The notes: generated by a model from the sequence alone, not told the origin. Shown: positions 1 through 9,625, counted from the stretch's first letter. The stretch: DNA of 64,000 nucleotides from Niastella sp966212235 (GCA_966212235.1 CBIHPP010000014.1:124001-188000), one strand, 5' to 3'. Numbers and translations: made by a program.

Positions 1-39
1 TTAAGGATATTACGTAGGTATTATGTACGAACTAACAAT

Positions 40-2178
40 ATGATGAGAAAAAATTTACAATGCCTGGTAGCCTGTTTTGTGTGTATGTTGAGTGGCATAG
101 TTGCCATTAATGCGCAAGATAGATGCGGATCGATGCAGGTGCTTGAAAATACCTTCAAAAAAAATCCCGGCCTGCAAGCCCGTTTTGAAGCACAAACCCA
201 AAATGTTCGGAAGGCGGTCAATGAAAGAAAAGCCCGGTTACAGTTGCTTCGTACCGAAGGTACCACTGCATATATACCAATTGTATTTCATGTCGTGCTT
301 ACAAATCCATCGCTGGTAACCGATGCAATGATCCTAAACCAGGTTGATCAGTTGAACAGGGATTTTGGTGGTTTGAATCCTGATTCCACCCTCATTCCCG
401 CGGCCTTTAAACCATTATTTGCGAAAACAGGCATCCAGTTCAGGCTTGCCCAGCGAACGCCCAATAATGAGGTGTCAACCGGAATCGAACGTGTCACCAC
501 TTCCACCGCTCAATTCAGCATAACAGACCCCAGCGTAAAATATACAGCTTCAGGCGGCGCCAATGCCTGGGACCATGACCGGTTCTTTAACGTATGGATA
601 ACCGATCTTTCGCAGGGTTACCTGGGCTATGCTACTTTCCCTGGCAGCGGTCCCGCAGGTGAAGATGGTATTGTAATTAAATACACCAGTTTACCGGGCG
701 GTAGCGCTCCTTATAATAAAGGCCGTACCCTGGTACATGAAACCGGCCATTTCTTTTACCTGTACCATATATGGGGCGATGAAAATGGTTGTTCCGGTAC
801 CGACTTTATAGATGATACGCCTAACCAGGGTACGTTTACTTCCGGCTGTCCCAGCAATACTGTAGTAACCGATGGTTGTACGACCAGTGCGCCCGGCATC
901 ATGTACCAAAATTTCATGGATTATACCGATGATGCCTGCATGGTTATGTATACCCTTGATCAAAAGGACCAGATGGAAACCTCTTTAAACCTGTACCGGG
1001 CAGCGCTGCTTACATCGAATGGCGCCGATCCTGTTGTTGCGTTTAACCTGGATGCATCGGCCAAAAGCATCAATACGCCGTTACAGCGTATTTGCAGCCC
1101 TACCATTTCGCCGGTAATTACCTTGCGGAACAAGGGTGCTGAAACATTGACGAAGGTGACCATTTATGCAAGTATAAATAACGGCGCCATTTCATCTACT
1201 ACCAACTGGACCGGGTCGTTGGCTTCTTTAACGGAGACCACGGTTGCATTGAAGGGGCTTACTGTTCCTGCCGAAGGCGCCTATGTTTTAACGATCGTAG
1301 TGTCGTCGCCCAACGACAAAACAGATGAGAATACGGCAAACGATACCATTACCTTAACGTTCCAGTATTACCTGCCGCTTTCACCGCCTTTAACGCAAGG
1401 TTTTGAAAATGCCACCTTCCCGCCGGTTGGCTGGGATATCATAAACAACGATCAGAGTATTACCTGGGAAAGAACGGTGGCTGCTGCCAAAACCGGTAGC
1501 GCGGCTGCGGTGATCCGTAATTTCGATTATACCGTCAATGATCAGAAAGACTACATACGGCTGCCCGTGATGAATATTGCCAGTGCTGATTCGGCATTCA
1601 TGACCTTTCAGGTAGCGGCGGCTGTAAGAGATACCACCAGTACCGGTAATGCGACTGATACCCTGGAAGTATTGGTAAGCAAGGATTGCGGTGCTACATA
1701 TACCAGTTTATATAAGAAATTTGGTAAAGCGCTGATAACGCGCAGTACACCTGCCACTGAATCATTCAAACCTGCATCCGGCGAATGGCGCAAGGATTCG
1801 GTAAACCTTACGTCGTTCATTAATAATGGGCCCATTTTGCTGGCATTGGTAAACACCAACGAACACGAGAACAATATTTATCTCGACGATATAAACGTAT
1901 ACAGCTACACGGTAAATGCCAATCTTAAAACAAAGGGATTTATGGTCACGCCCAATCCAACAACCGGCAGTATAGCTGTTCAATTTTATCCTAACCCCGT
2001 ATTTGTAAAGGGAATAAACATCTTCAACAGCATGGGCATAAGGGTCATTTCACAAAGCATTAATGCAGCTGGTAAGAGTGCTTATTATTTCAACCTCAGT
2101 GCGTTTGACAGCGGCGTGTATTATATACAGGTAGTGCTGGGTGATAAGGTGATTACGCAGAAGGTTTTAAAACGATAA
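40..2178 (+). CDS. Secreted M43-family zinc metalloprotease with type IX sorting domain
   Basis: A 712-residue exported protease, predicted to cross the inner membrane by a signal peptide (residues 1-25, ending before QDRCG) and the outer membrane by type IX secretion. The zinc site HETGHFFYLYH spans about 233-243 (ligands H233, H237, H243) and is followed by GD, the pattern of the M43 pappalysin/cytophagalysin family. A Met-turn candidate (FMDYTDD) lies near 292-298. Residues about 340-450 resemble a CARDB-like beta-sandwich. Residues about 460-640 resemble a choice-of-anchor/MAM-like jelly roll (GFENATFPPVGW start). The last 80 residues (VTPNPTTGSI, then GVYYIQV and a basic end) match the type A T9SS sorting domain. 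Substrate is unknown. Only 39 bases precede the start in this window, so the promoter may be incomplete. The 3' end runs straight into a 7-bp repeat hairpin shared with the convergent ABC gene. Confidence 0.9.
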   Translation: MMRKNLQCLVACFVCMLSGIVAINAQDRCGSMQVLENTFKKNPGLQARFEAQTQNVRKAVNERKARLQLLRTEGTTAYIPIVFHVVLTNPSLVTDAMILNQVDQLNRDFGGLNPDSTLIPAAFKPLFAKTGIQFRLAQRTPNNEVSTGIERVTTSTAQFSITDPSVKYTASGGANAWDHDRFFNVWITDLSQGYLGYATFPGSGPAGEDGIVIKYTSLPGGSAPYNKGRTLVHETGHFFYLYHIWGDENGCSGTDFIDDTPNQGTFTSGCPSNTVVTDGCTTSAPGIMYQNFMDYTDDACMVMYTLDQKDQMETSLNLYRAALLTSNGADPVVAFNLDASAKSINTPLQRICSPTISPVITLRNKGAETLTKVTIYASINNGAISSTTNWTGSLASLTETTVALKGLTVPAEGAYVLTIVVSSPNDKTDENTANDTITLTFQYYLPLSPPLTQGFENATFPPVGWDIINNDQSITWERTVAAAKTGSAAAVIRNFDYTVNDQKDYIRLPVMNIASADSAFMTFQVAAAVRDTTSTGNATDTLEVLVSKDCGATYTSLYKKFGKALITRSTPATESFKPASGEWRKDSVNLTSFINNGPILLALVNTNEHENNIYLDDINVYSYTVNANLKTKGFMVTPNPTTGSIAVQFYPNPVFVKGINIFNSMGIRVISQSINAAGKSAYYFNLSAFDSGVYYIQVVLGDKVITQKVLKR

Positions 2179-2265
2179 TTTACAGTTCACAGTTTACAGT
2201 TCACAGTTCCGGGGTTATTCAGTTGAGTTCCTTCTGGCATTAAACTATGAACTATGAACTGTGAA
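2179..2265. repeat. 7-bp repeat arms forming a hairpin between convergent genes
   Basis: The left arm has units TTTACAG/TTCACAG four times from 2179. The right arm at 2243-2265 has AACTATG twice, then AACTGTG. The arms are inverted complements with a few transition mismatches, so the transcript can fold into a long imperfect hairpin. The right arm supplies the last codons and stop of the minus-strand ABC gene. It may act as a bidirectional terminator (inference). Confidence 0.75.
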
Positions 2266-3694
2266 TTTTTCCATTTTCCAGATAAACGGCATTCGTTATA
2301 CATTCCGGCAGGTCTTTAGGGTAATGACTTACGTATAGCAAAGTGGTATTGAATGTTTCGCAAAGATGGTTAATGAGCATTTTAAAATAGCTGATCTGCT
2401 CATCATCGAGGCCCTGGGTAGGCTCATCCAATATCAGCAACGGCGGGTTTTTTACCAGTGCCCGGGCCAGTAATACCATACGCTGCTGTCCCAGCGGCAA
2501 CTGAAAAAGTGGCCGGTGCTGTACCGGTTGTAGCTGCAATAATTGTATCCAGTTCTGTACCTGCTCCTGCTGTTCGGCGGTAATTCGTTTAAACAACCCG
2601 ATGGTATCGAACAATCCGGAGGCAATAACCTCAAAACAGGAAGTGCCCCGGTCAAAATACAGGTGCAGTTCAGGAGAAACAAAACCAATGCGCCGCTTAA
2701 TATCCCAGATGCTTTCACCACTGCCGCGCCGCTGGTCGAATAAATACAATTCGTTGGCATAGGCCTGCGGATTATCGGCCGTTACAAGGCTCAGCAAGGT
2801 GCTTTTGCCGGCACCATTGGGTCCGGATATACTCCAGCATTCTCCCTTTTTTACTTCCCAGTTTATGTGTTGCAGAATTATTCTTTCGCCGTATTGAATG
2901 GTTACGTTCACCATTTTTACAGCGGTGGTAAAATGATCATTGTCTCCGGAAGCTTTTAGTTTTTTGATGGTTTCGGCGGGCAGGGTAGCGGTAACCACCC
3001 GCGCCGGCACTTCAACTGCTTCTTTCTTTCCGGCTTTCACCAAACGCCCGTTCTCCAGCACGGCCACATGGGTAATGCAGGCGGGTAATTCCTGCGGCGG
3101 TGTGATCAGGATGATGGATATGCCGCTGGCGACTATGGAATCGATGATGCGGTGCAGGGTTTGGCGGCCTTCTGCATCCAGCCCAACAAACGGATTATCC
3201 ATGATCAACACCGCCGGGTCCAGGAACAGGGCCCTGGCCAGTTGCAGTCTTTTGTTTTCGCCGTTCGAAAGTTGTATCAGCGGCTCCTGCAGTACGTGGG
3301 TAAGGTGTAATTGTTCTATCCAGTTATTGGCCGGCGATGCGGTAATAAACGGTTGCAGCGCTTCCTGCACGGTAATGGCATCCCCGGCATCTGACGAATT
3401 GTAGCGTTGCTGGTAATAAAAATCGCTGGTATTGGATCGGTTCTTAAAATGATGCTGCTGGTCAATAAGCATGATTTTGTTCGAATGTGTATGATTGGGC
3501 AGGTGGAAGGTTATGGTACCGCTATGAAAAACTTTGCCGGTAAGGGCATGGGCCAGGGTGGTTTTTCCGCTGCCCGATTTGCCTACCACCGCCCACTGTT
3601 CATGGGATTGAATGGACAGATTGATATTTTTCAATATATCAATGCCGTTTATGACGACCGAAACATCGGTCAAGTGGGCCAGTGCTGCGCTCAT
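2252..3694 (-). CDS. Twin ATP-binding cassette protein, ModF-like
   Basis: A 480-residue soluble protein with two ABC ATPase domains and no membrane segment. The first Walker A (GKSGSGKTT) is near residue 38, followed by signature LSNGE and Walker B ending LIMDNP. The second Walker A (GPNGAGKST) is near 290, with LPLGQ in place of LSGGQ and Walker B LILDEP. This layout fits the ModF/PhrA group rather than ABC-F proteins: the linker between the domains is not the charged ABC-F type. ModF is historically tied to molybdate operons, but no mod genes are near, so its cellular role is open. The degenerate second signature suggests unequal ATPase sites. The gene stands alone, convergent with the protease upstream and divergent from parE. 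Confidence 0.85.
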   Translation of the reverse strand: MSAALAHLTDVSVVINGIDILKNINLSIQSHEQWAVVGKSGSGKTTLAHALTGKVFHSGTITFHLPNHTHSNKIMLIDQQHHFKNRSNTSDFYYQQRYNSSDAGDAITVQEALQPFITASPANNWIEQLHLTHVLQEPLIQLSNGENKRLQLARALFLDPAVLIMDNPFVGLDAEGRQTLHRIIDSIVASGISIILITPPQELPACITHVAVLENGRLVKAGKKEAVEVPARVVTATLPAETIKKLKASGDNDHFTTAVKMVNVTIQYGERIILQHINWEVKKGECWSISGPNGAGKSTLLSLVTADNPQAYANELYLFDQRRGSGESIWDIKRRIGFVSPELHLYFDRGTSCFEVIASGLFDTIGLFKRITAEQQEQVQNWIQLLQLQPVQHRPLFQLPLGQQRMVLLARALVKNPPLLILDEPTQGLDDEQISYFKMLINHLCETFNTTLLYVSHYPKDLPECITNAVYLENGKIHSS

Positions 3695-3939
3695 ATAAAA
3701 ATGAATATATACGTTGATTGGGACTGCAACTTAGGTGGTAAATTTGAAAATATACCCATTTAAAGCATTGAAAATGACGTTCTGGCGCCGGAAAGACTCA
3801 TTTTACCGGCCATTCGGTACAACAAATTGGGGTTAACCGGGAGCCATGAAAAGTTGAGATGCTTGCCCTATGTGGCAAACTTTGTCTTTCCCTTTAAAAT
3901 TCAATATGCTACAATCAATATTCAGCTGTTTTCAAGTTC

Positions 3940-3948
3940 TTTTCCACA
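3940..3948. promoter_or_regulatory. DnaA-box-like 9-mer upstream of parE
   Basis: TTTTCCACA matches the relaxed DnaA box TTNTCCACA. It lies about 40 bases before the candidate parE promoters. A single 9-mer can occur by chance, so this is weak by itself. Confidence 0.25.
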
Positions 3949-3975
3949 CCCGTTAATAACTCTCTAAAAAAACGG

Positions 3976-4053
3976 TTGCCGTCATTTGGCTATATTTGCC
4001 CGTTCAGGAGTTTTTGGTGTACGTTTTGCTCAAAGGGTGCAATTGTATATTTT
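3976..4053 (+). promoter_or_regulatory. Candidate parE promoters in the 523-base divergent gap
   Basis: Two Bacteroidota-type -7 elements are seen. TATATTTG is at 3991-3998. TATATTTT is at 4046-4053, with TTTG at 4025-4028 and a 17-base spacer. The predicted transcripts would have 5' leaders of roughly 155-215 bases. The rest of the 3695-4217 gap holds a small GGCAGGCCCA-bearing hairpin (4170-4188), shared with a site after trxB, and a GAGTT/AACTC stem at 4141-4155. I see no RNA gene in it. Confidence 0.4.
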
Positions 4054-4217
4054 AGCGACCGCAAAACCAGCTAATAATATGTAAATGAATTATATATAGG
4101 AGGCTGACCGGTTTGGTGACATAATAAAATAATGATATTTGAGTTGTAAAAACTCAACGATACGCAAAACTGCCTACAGGCAGGCCCAGAACTTAGAAAA
4201 GACATATCCGTATAAAC

Positions 4218-6134
4218 ATGGCAAAGACAGAAAAAAACGACTTGTTTGATTATACCGAAGACTCGATTAAATCGCTCGATTGGCGCGAACACATTCGCCT
4301 GCGCCCGGGTATGTATATCGGTAAGCTCGGTGATGGTTCCAGCCCCGATGACGGTATTTACGTTTTGATCAAGGAAGTGATCGACAACTGTATCGACGAG
4401 TATACCATGGGGTATGGAAAGCAGGTAGATATATCTATAAACGAAAAATCGGTTACCATCCGCGATTTCGGCCGCGGTATTCCGTTGGGTAAGGTGGTAG
4501 AGGTGGTGAGCAAAATAAATACCGGCGCCAAATACGACAGCAAGGTATTCCAGAAAAGTGTGGGTTTGAACGGGGTGGGTACCAAGGCGGTGAATGCCCT
4601 GAGTACTTATTTTAAAGTAACTGCCTTTCGCGAAGGCAAAGAAAAAACGGCCGAGTTTGAACGCGGCATACTTACAAAAGAACATAAAGAGAATAAAACT
4701 TCTGAAAGTAACGGTACGCTGGTTACTTTCATTCCTGACGAAACGGTATTCAAAAACTTCCATTACATTCATGAATACCTCGACAGCCAGTTATGGAATT
4801 ACTGTTACCTCAATGCCGGACTGGTCCTGAATTTCAACGGCAAGAAGTATGTGAGCAAGAACGGGTTGCTCGATCTGCTGCAACGTAAAACAAATGAAGA
4901 CGAACTGCGCTACCCCATCATTCACCTCAAAGGCGAAGACATTGAAGTAGCCCTCACCCACGAGAACCAGTACGGTGAAGAATATTACTCATTCGTAAAC
5001 GGTCAGTACACCACACAAGGTGGAACCCACCTCGCGGCTTTTCGCGAGGCAGTGGTTAAGACCATACGTGAATATTATAAAAAGGATTATGATGCGTCCG
5101 ACATCCGGGCCAGTATTTGCGCGGCCGTTTCGGTGCGTGTACAGGAACCGGTGTTTGAATCGCAAACCAAAACCAAGCTGGGTTCACAGGTGGTGTATGA
5201 GAACGGACCATCCATGCGCAACTTTGTGAGCGATTTCATGTCGAAGGAGCTGGATAATTACCTGCACCGGAACCCGACAGTTGCAGATTCATTAAAAAAG
5301 CGGATCGAGCAAAGCGAACGCGAACGGAAAGAACTGGCTGGTATTAAAAAGCTGGCCAACGAACGCGCCAAAAAAGCGAACCTGCACAACCGCAAATTGC
5401 GCGATTGCCGTTTCCACCTGAACGATGAGCCTACAGGCCGTGATAAAGAATCGATCATAGAGAAAGCGAAAGAAAGTACTGTATTTATTACCGAAGGTGA
5501 TTCGGCCAGTGGTTCTATTACCAAATCGAGAAACGTTGAAACGCAGGCGGTATTCAGTTTGCGGGGTAAACCGTTGAACTGTTTTTCGCTCACCAAGAAG
5601 GTGGTGTATGAAAATGAAGAGTTCAACCTGCTGCAACACGCACTGAATATTGAAGAAGGATATGAAGGATTGCGCTATAATAACATTGTGATTGCAACCG
5701 ATGCCGATGTGGATGGTATGCACATTCGCCTGTTGATGATGACCTTCTTCTTGCAGTTCTTCCCCGACCTGGTAAAAAATGGTCACGTATATATTCTGGA
5801 AACACCGTTGTTTCGTGTACGGGATAAAAAGCAGACCTTTTATTGCTACGACGAAATGGAAAAGCAAAAGGCCATTAAGAAACTGGGCGGCAAACCAGAG
5901 ATCACCCGCTTTAAAGGGTTGGGTGAAATTTCTCCTGAAGAATTTGCCCGGTTTATCGGTCCGGAAATGCGCAAGCAACCGGTCATTATTGAGCAGGGTG
6001 AACACGTTCAGCAATTGCTGGAATACTATATGGGTAAGAACACCCAGGAGCGGCAGGAGTTTATTATTGAAAACCTGCGGGTAGAAATGGATCTGGTTGA
6101 TGAACCGGAAACTACCGAGAAGGCAGCTTCGTAA
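4218..6134 (+). CDS. parE: DNA topoisomerase IV subunit B
   Basis: The ATPase and TOPRIM subunit of topoisomerase IV, which pairs with ParC to decatenate daughter chromosomes. Length is 638 residues, normal for Bacteroidota ParE. The GHKL ATPase has E53/N57 (KEVIDNCIDE), DFGRGIP at about 83-89 and GLNGVGTKAV at about 116-125. The transducer domain follows. The TOPRIM domain has EGDSASG starting at E426 and the metal-binding DADVDG at about 495-500. The C-terminal QPVIIEQ region is that of a type II topoisomerase B subunit. The gene ends in an 8-bp repeat array and is followed by the DUF1835-type gene and parC in the same direction. Assignment to ParE rather than GyrB rests on length and the adjacent parC-like gene. 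Confidence 0.96.
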   Translation: MAKTEKNDLFDYTEDSIKSLDWREHIRLRPGMYIGKLGDGSSPDDGIYVLIKEVIDNCIDEYTMGYGKQVDISINEKSVTIRDFGRGIPLGKVVEVVSKINTGAKYDSKVFQKSVGLNGVGTKAVNALSTYFKVTAFREGKEKTAEFERGILTKEHKENKTSESNGTLVTFIPDETVFKNFHYIHEYLDSQLWNYCYLNAGLVLNFNGKKYVSKNGLLDLLQRKTNEDELRYPIIHLKGEDIEVALTHENQYGEEYYSFVNGQYTTQGGTHLAAFREAVVKTIREYYKKDYDASDIRASICAAVSVRVQEPVFESQTKTKLGSQVVYENGPSMRNFVSDFMSKELDNYLHRNPTVADSLKKRIEQSERERKELAGIKKLANERAKKANLHNRKLRDCRFHLNDEPTGRDKESIIEKAKESTVFITEGDSASGSITKSRNVETQAVFSLRGKPLNCFSLTKKVVYENEEFNLLQHALNIEEGYEGLRYNNIVIATDADVDGMHIRLLMMTFFLQFFPDLVKNGHVYILETPLFRVRDKKQTFYCYDEMEKQKAIKKLGGKPEITRFKGLGEISPEEFARFIGPEMRKQPVIIEQGEHVQQLLEYYMGKNTQERQEFIIENLRVEMDLVDEPETTEKAAS

Positions 6135-6138
6135 TAGC

Positions 6139-6171
6139 ATTATCAAATTATCGTATTATCAAATTATCGAA
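6139..6171. repeat. 8-bp tandem repeat between parE and the next gene
   Basis: Four units of ATTATCNN (NN = AA, GT, AA, GA) fill the 41-base gap between parE and the following start. Only one arm is present, so it should not form a strong hairpin; the genes can still be co-transcribed. Confidence 0.75.
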
Positions 6172-6175
6172 TTAA

Positions 6176-7009
6176 ATGATCCATATTGTTTTTAATGCGC
6201 CTGATGTGGATGTTTTGAAAAAAGCCATTGAGCTGGATGAAACATTACAGGGCGAAGTGATCCAGATAAAAGACGATTATGCGGTTGGTCCAATAAAAGA
6301 TATTTATACCACCGAAGGCCTGGAAGCCCGCAAACAATGGTGGCGCGATGTGCTGGCCGGTGGCGATTATGAAGGAAAGGTAGATGCCGGTGAAGTGGAT
6401 GATATGAGCACCGTCGTTGATTTGATAGTAAGTCTGGCACATAATCCCGATGAAATTGTTTGGATATGGGCCGCGCAGAACAAACACGATGTAAGCGGTT
6501 ACTACTGGCTGATGAGCCAGTTGAAAGATTTTCAGGGAAGATTGTATATCCTCTATTTGAACAATCTGCCCTTCATCAATGAAAAGGGATTGATCTTTTA
6601 TCCCGAATGGTTGAGCCATATTCCACCCAAAGAATTTTTAAAGGCCAAAAAGCTGGCCCGTACTATTACCTTGAGTGAATTTGAGGTAGATCCTGATGAA
6701 TGGACACGCCTGCAAAATGAAGAAAAAGGGGTTCGACTGCTGGAAGGTGGTAAAAAACTGGGACAGCGCGATTATGATTATTATGATGAGGACCTGAAGA
6801 AATTCATCACGACCGATTGGCAAAAAGCGAGCAAGATCATTCATAATTTCCTGCATAAGAATAAACAAACTACCGGCGACGCTTATATCTTATGGCGGTT
6901 GAAGCAGCTATTAGCCGGGGGTAACTATGATGTGCAGGGTGAGCCGAAGGGGATGAAAGATTTTGAAGTAAAAGGCAAATCGGCACAGACGGCAACGGTG
7001 GCGGAGTAA
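6176..7009 (+). CDS. DUF1835-domain protein between parE and parC
   Basis: A 277-residue soluble protein. The N-terminal IHIVFNAPDVDVLKKAI, followed by VIQIKDDYAVGPI, is typical of DUF1835. WIWAAQNKHDVSGYYWL fits the second half of that domain. The C-terminal part (ITTDWQKASKIIHNFLHK, then DAYILWRLKQLL) resembles the DUF3658 partner domain often fused to DUF1835. No catalytic residues can be assigned and the biochemical function is unknown. It sits 41 bases after parE and 33 bases before parC, each gap being a short-period repeat, so the three genes probably form one transcript. That position suggests, but does not prove, a link to topoisomerase IV expression or function. Confidence 0.75.
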   Translation: MIHIVFNAPDVDVLKKAIELDETLQGEVIQIKDDYAVGPIKDIYTTEGLEARKQWWRDVLAGGDYEGKVDAGEVDDMSTVVDLIVSLAHNPDEIVWIWAAQNKHDVSGYYWLMSQLKDFQGRLYILYLNNLPFINEKGLIFYPEWLSHIPPKEFLKAKKLARTITLSEFEVDPDEWTRLQNEEKGVRLLEGGKKLGQRDYDYYDEDLKKFITTDWQKASKIIHNFLHKNKQTTGDAYILWRLKQLLAGGNYDVQGEPKGMKDFEVKGKSAQTATVAE

Positions 7010-7011
7010 CG

Positions 7012-7038
7012 CAAACTACAAACCAGAAACTATAAACT
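7012..7038. repeat. 7-bp degenerate repeat before parC
   Basis: Units CAAACTA, CAAACCA, GAAACTA and TAAACTG occupy nearly the whole 33-base gap before the parC start, leaving only a few bases for a leader. No Shine-Dalgarno motif is visible. Confidence 0.65.
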
Positions 7039-7042
7039 GATA

Positions 7043-9568
7043 ATGGCAAAAAGCAAAGACAATAGTTTTTTACAGCAACACAACGATACAGGCGTTACCG
7101 GCCAGTATAAAACCTGGTTCCTGGACTATGCCTCGTATGTTATCCTGGAAAGAGCCGTTCCGGCTGTTGAAGACGGATTGAAACCCGTACAACGCCGTAT
7201 CCTATACGCGATGAAAGAAATGGATGATGGCCGTTTTAACAAAGTGGCCAATATCATCGGACAGAGCATGCAATACCACCCACATGGTGACGCCAGTATT
7301 GGTGATGCCCTGGTTAACATGGGACAAAAAGACCTGTTGATCGAAACGCAGGGAAACTGGGGTGATGTACGTACAGGTGATGATGCCGCTGCCCCGCGTT
7401 ATATTGAAGCAAGGCTGAGCCGCTTTGCCCTGGAAGTTGCTTTCAATGCCAAAACCACCGATTGGGCGGTGAGCTATGATGGTCGTAAGAACGAACCGGT
7501 GACGCTGCCCATGAAATTCCCCTTACTGCTGGCACATGGCGCAGAAGGAATTGCGGTAGGTTTGGCCACAAAAATATTACCACACAATTTCTGTGAACTG
7601 ATAGAAGCTGCTATCAAACACCTGCGGGGTAAGAAATTCGAACTCTTTCCCGATTTCCAGACCGCCGGAATGATTGACGTTACCAATTACAATGAAGGGA
7701 AACGCGGCGGAAAAGTTCGGGTACGCGCGCGTATTGAAGAAGTAGATAAGAAAACACTGGCCATCCGCGACGTACCTTATGCGGTTACTACCACCCAGCT
7801 CATGGATTCCATTGTTAAAGCCAATGACCAGGGCAAGATCAAGATCAAAAAAGTAACCGATAACACGGCAGCGGAAGTAGAAGTGCTGATCGATCTGGCG
7901 CCGGGCATTTCACCCGATATTACGATCGATGCCCTGTATGCCTTTACCGATTGTGAAGTAAGTATTTCGCCCAATGCGTGCGTGATCGTGGAACAAAAGC
8001 CTACGTTCATCAGCATCCATGAATTGCTGCGCATTTCAACCGAAAATACCAAGGACCTGCTGAAACGCGAGCTGGAAATAAAGCTGGCCGAACTGCAGGA
8101 AAAATGGCATTACACCTCGCTGGAAAAGATCTTCTTCGAAGAAAAGATATATAAGGAACTGGAAAAGCGGTATGCCACCTGGGAAAAAGTACTGGAAGGT
8201 ATTACCGAAGCATTTAAGCCATATCGCAAACAGCTTCGGCGCGACATTACCCGCGAAGATATTGTTAAGCTTACTGAAAAGCCGGTACGCCGTATTTACA
8301 AGCTGGATATAGATGAACTGAACGATCAGATAAAAGGGCTGGATAAAGATATTAAGCAGGTAAAACACGATCTGAATAACCTGGTTGATTTTGCAGTTGC
8401 CTATTACGAAGGGCTGTTACAGAAATTTGGAAAAGGCCGGGAACGCAAAACCGAGATCAAACTGTTTGAAGCCATCCAGGCCAAACAGGTGGCCATTGCC
8501 AATACCAAATTGTATGTAAACCGGGCCGATGGCTTTATTGGCAGCGGTTTGAAGAAAGATGAATTTGTGATCGATTGTTCTTCGCTCGATGATGTCATTG
8601 CCTTCACCCGTTCGGGAAAAATGAAAATAGTGAAGGTGTCTGAAAAAGCATTTATTGGCAAGGATATCATACACGTAGCCGTTTTTCAGAAGAACGATGA
8701 GCGCACCACGTATAATATGATCTATGTGGATGGCAAAACCGGCATAACCTACGCCAAACGCTTTAATGTAAGTGGTATTACGCGCGATAAAGAATACGAC
8801 CTCACGAACAAGGGTGCAGAGAAAACCAAAGTACATTACTTCAGTGCCAATCCGAATGGCGAGGCAGAAGTAATAAAGGTTTCACTGGACCCCAACAGTA
8901 CGGCCCGTAAAAAAGAATTTGATTTTTATTTTGAAGAGCTGGAGATCAAGAGCCGTAACAGCCTGGGGAACCAGGTAACCAAGTTCAGGGTTAAATCGGT
9001 TAAGTTTAAAGAGGCCGGTAAATCAACCCTCGGTGGTAGAAAGCTGTGGTTCGATGATCAGTTCGGCCGTTTGAACTCCGAGTCGAAAGGGGAGTACCTG
9101 GGAAGTTTTCAACCCGAGGAAAAGATCCTGGTTGTATACAAAGACGGCAATTACGAAATTACCGACCAGGAATCGACGCAGAAATTCGATGTGCAGAATG
9201 TGATTGAGATCGAAAAATTCAATCCAGAGAAAACGCTGACCGCTATTTACCTGGATAACGACAAGCAACAATTCAACGTAAAACGGTTTAAGATAGAAAC
9301 CACCACGTTGCGTAATAAGTTCATGCTCATAAAAGAGGGTGATGGCAATTACCTGGAGGCAGTGACCACGCATCCGGAGCCTATTATTCAAATAAAGGCA
9401 GGCCGCGGCGCCCAGGCGCGTACCCAGAAGATCAAGATCGCTGACTTTGTAGAGGTGATGGGTTGGAAAGCTGTGGGTAATAAACTGACCGACTTCAGCA
9501 AGAGCACCGAATTTGAATGGGTTATGAAAGAGCAGAAAGAAGATCCGGAGCAGCCGGAACTGTTCTAA
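7043..9568 (+). CDS. parC: DNA topoisomerase IV subunit A
   Basis: The DNA cleavage and rejoining subunit of topoisomerase IV, 841 residues. The breakage-reunion domain begins at about residue 20. The nucleophilic tyrosine is Y120 in AAPRYIEARLS, and the preceding YHPHGDASIGDALV (about 78-91) is the winged-helix/quinolone-determining segment. A coiled-coil tower (about 340-450, rich in K/E/L) contains the long alpha helices expected. The C-terminal third forms the beta-propeller repeats. I see no canonical GyrA box (QRRGGKG), which supports ParC over GyrA. The gene is followed by a strong hairpin terminator at 9583. Last gene of the parE-DUF1835-parC unit. Confidence 0.96.
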   Translation: MAKSKDNSFLQQHNDTGVTGQYKTWFLDYASYVILERAVPAVEDGLKPVQRRILYAMKEMDDGRFNKVANIIGQSMQYHPHGDASIGDALVNMGQKDLLIETQGNWGDVRTGDDAAAPRYIEARLSRFALEVAFNAKTTDWAVSYDGRKNEPVTLPMKFPLLLAHGAEGIAVGLATKILPHNFCELIEAAIKHLRGKKFELFPDFQTAGMIDVTNYNEGKRGGKVRVRARIEEVDKKTLAIRDVPYAVTTTQLMDSIVKANDQGKIKIKKVTDNTAAEVEVLIDLAPGISPDITIDALYAFTDCEVSISPNACVIVEQKPTFISIHELLRISTENTKDLLKRELEIKLAELQEKWHYTSLEKIFFEEKIYKELEKRYATWEKVLEGITEAFKPYRKQLRRDITREDIVKLTEKPVRRIYKLDIDELNDQIKGLDKDIKQVKHDLNNLVDFAVAYYEGLLQKFGKGRERKTEIKLFEAIQAKQVAIANTKLYVNRADGFIGSGLKKDEFVIDCSSLDDVIAFTRSGKMKIVKVSEKAFIGKDIIHVAVFQKNDERTTYNMIYVDGKTGITYAKRFNVSGITRDKEYDLTNKGAEKTKVHYFSANPNGEAEVIKVSLDPNSTARKKEFDFYFEELEIKSRNSLGNQVTKFRVKSVKFKEAGKSTLGGRKLWFDDQFGRLNSESKGEYLGSFQPEEKILVVYKDGNYEITDQESTQKFDVQNVIEIEKFNPEKTLTAIYLDNDKQQFNVKRFKIETTTLRNKFMLIKEGDGNYLEAVTTHPEPIIQIKAGRGAQARTQKIKIADFVEVMGWKAVGNKLTDFSKSTEFEWVMKEQKEDPEQPELF

Positions 9569-9582
9569 CAGTTTAAAATAAT

Positions 9583-9617
9583 ACAAAAGCCCCGATGGTA
9601 ACCATCGGGGCTTTTGT
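9583..9617. terminator. Bidirectional hairpin terminator after parC
   Basis: A near-perfect inverted repeat: ACAAAAGCCCCGATGGT is followed after one base by its complement. The A-tract before and T-tract after mean it can stop transcription from either strand. It lies between parC and the convergent secreted-protein gene. Confidence 0.9.
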
Positions 9618-9625
9618 ATTTGTAT

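Noticed and set aside
4071..4772. A 233-codon minus-strand frame over the parE start
   Set aside because: It overlaps the conserved ATPase domain and the parE leader and has no protein-like features.
5292..6146. A 284-codon open frame antisense to parE
   Set aside because: It lies entirely within the conserved parE coding region, has no recognisable motif and is explained by codon bias of the sense strand.
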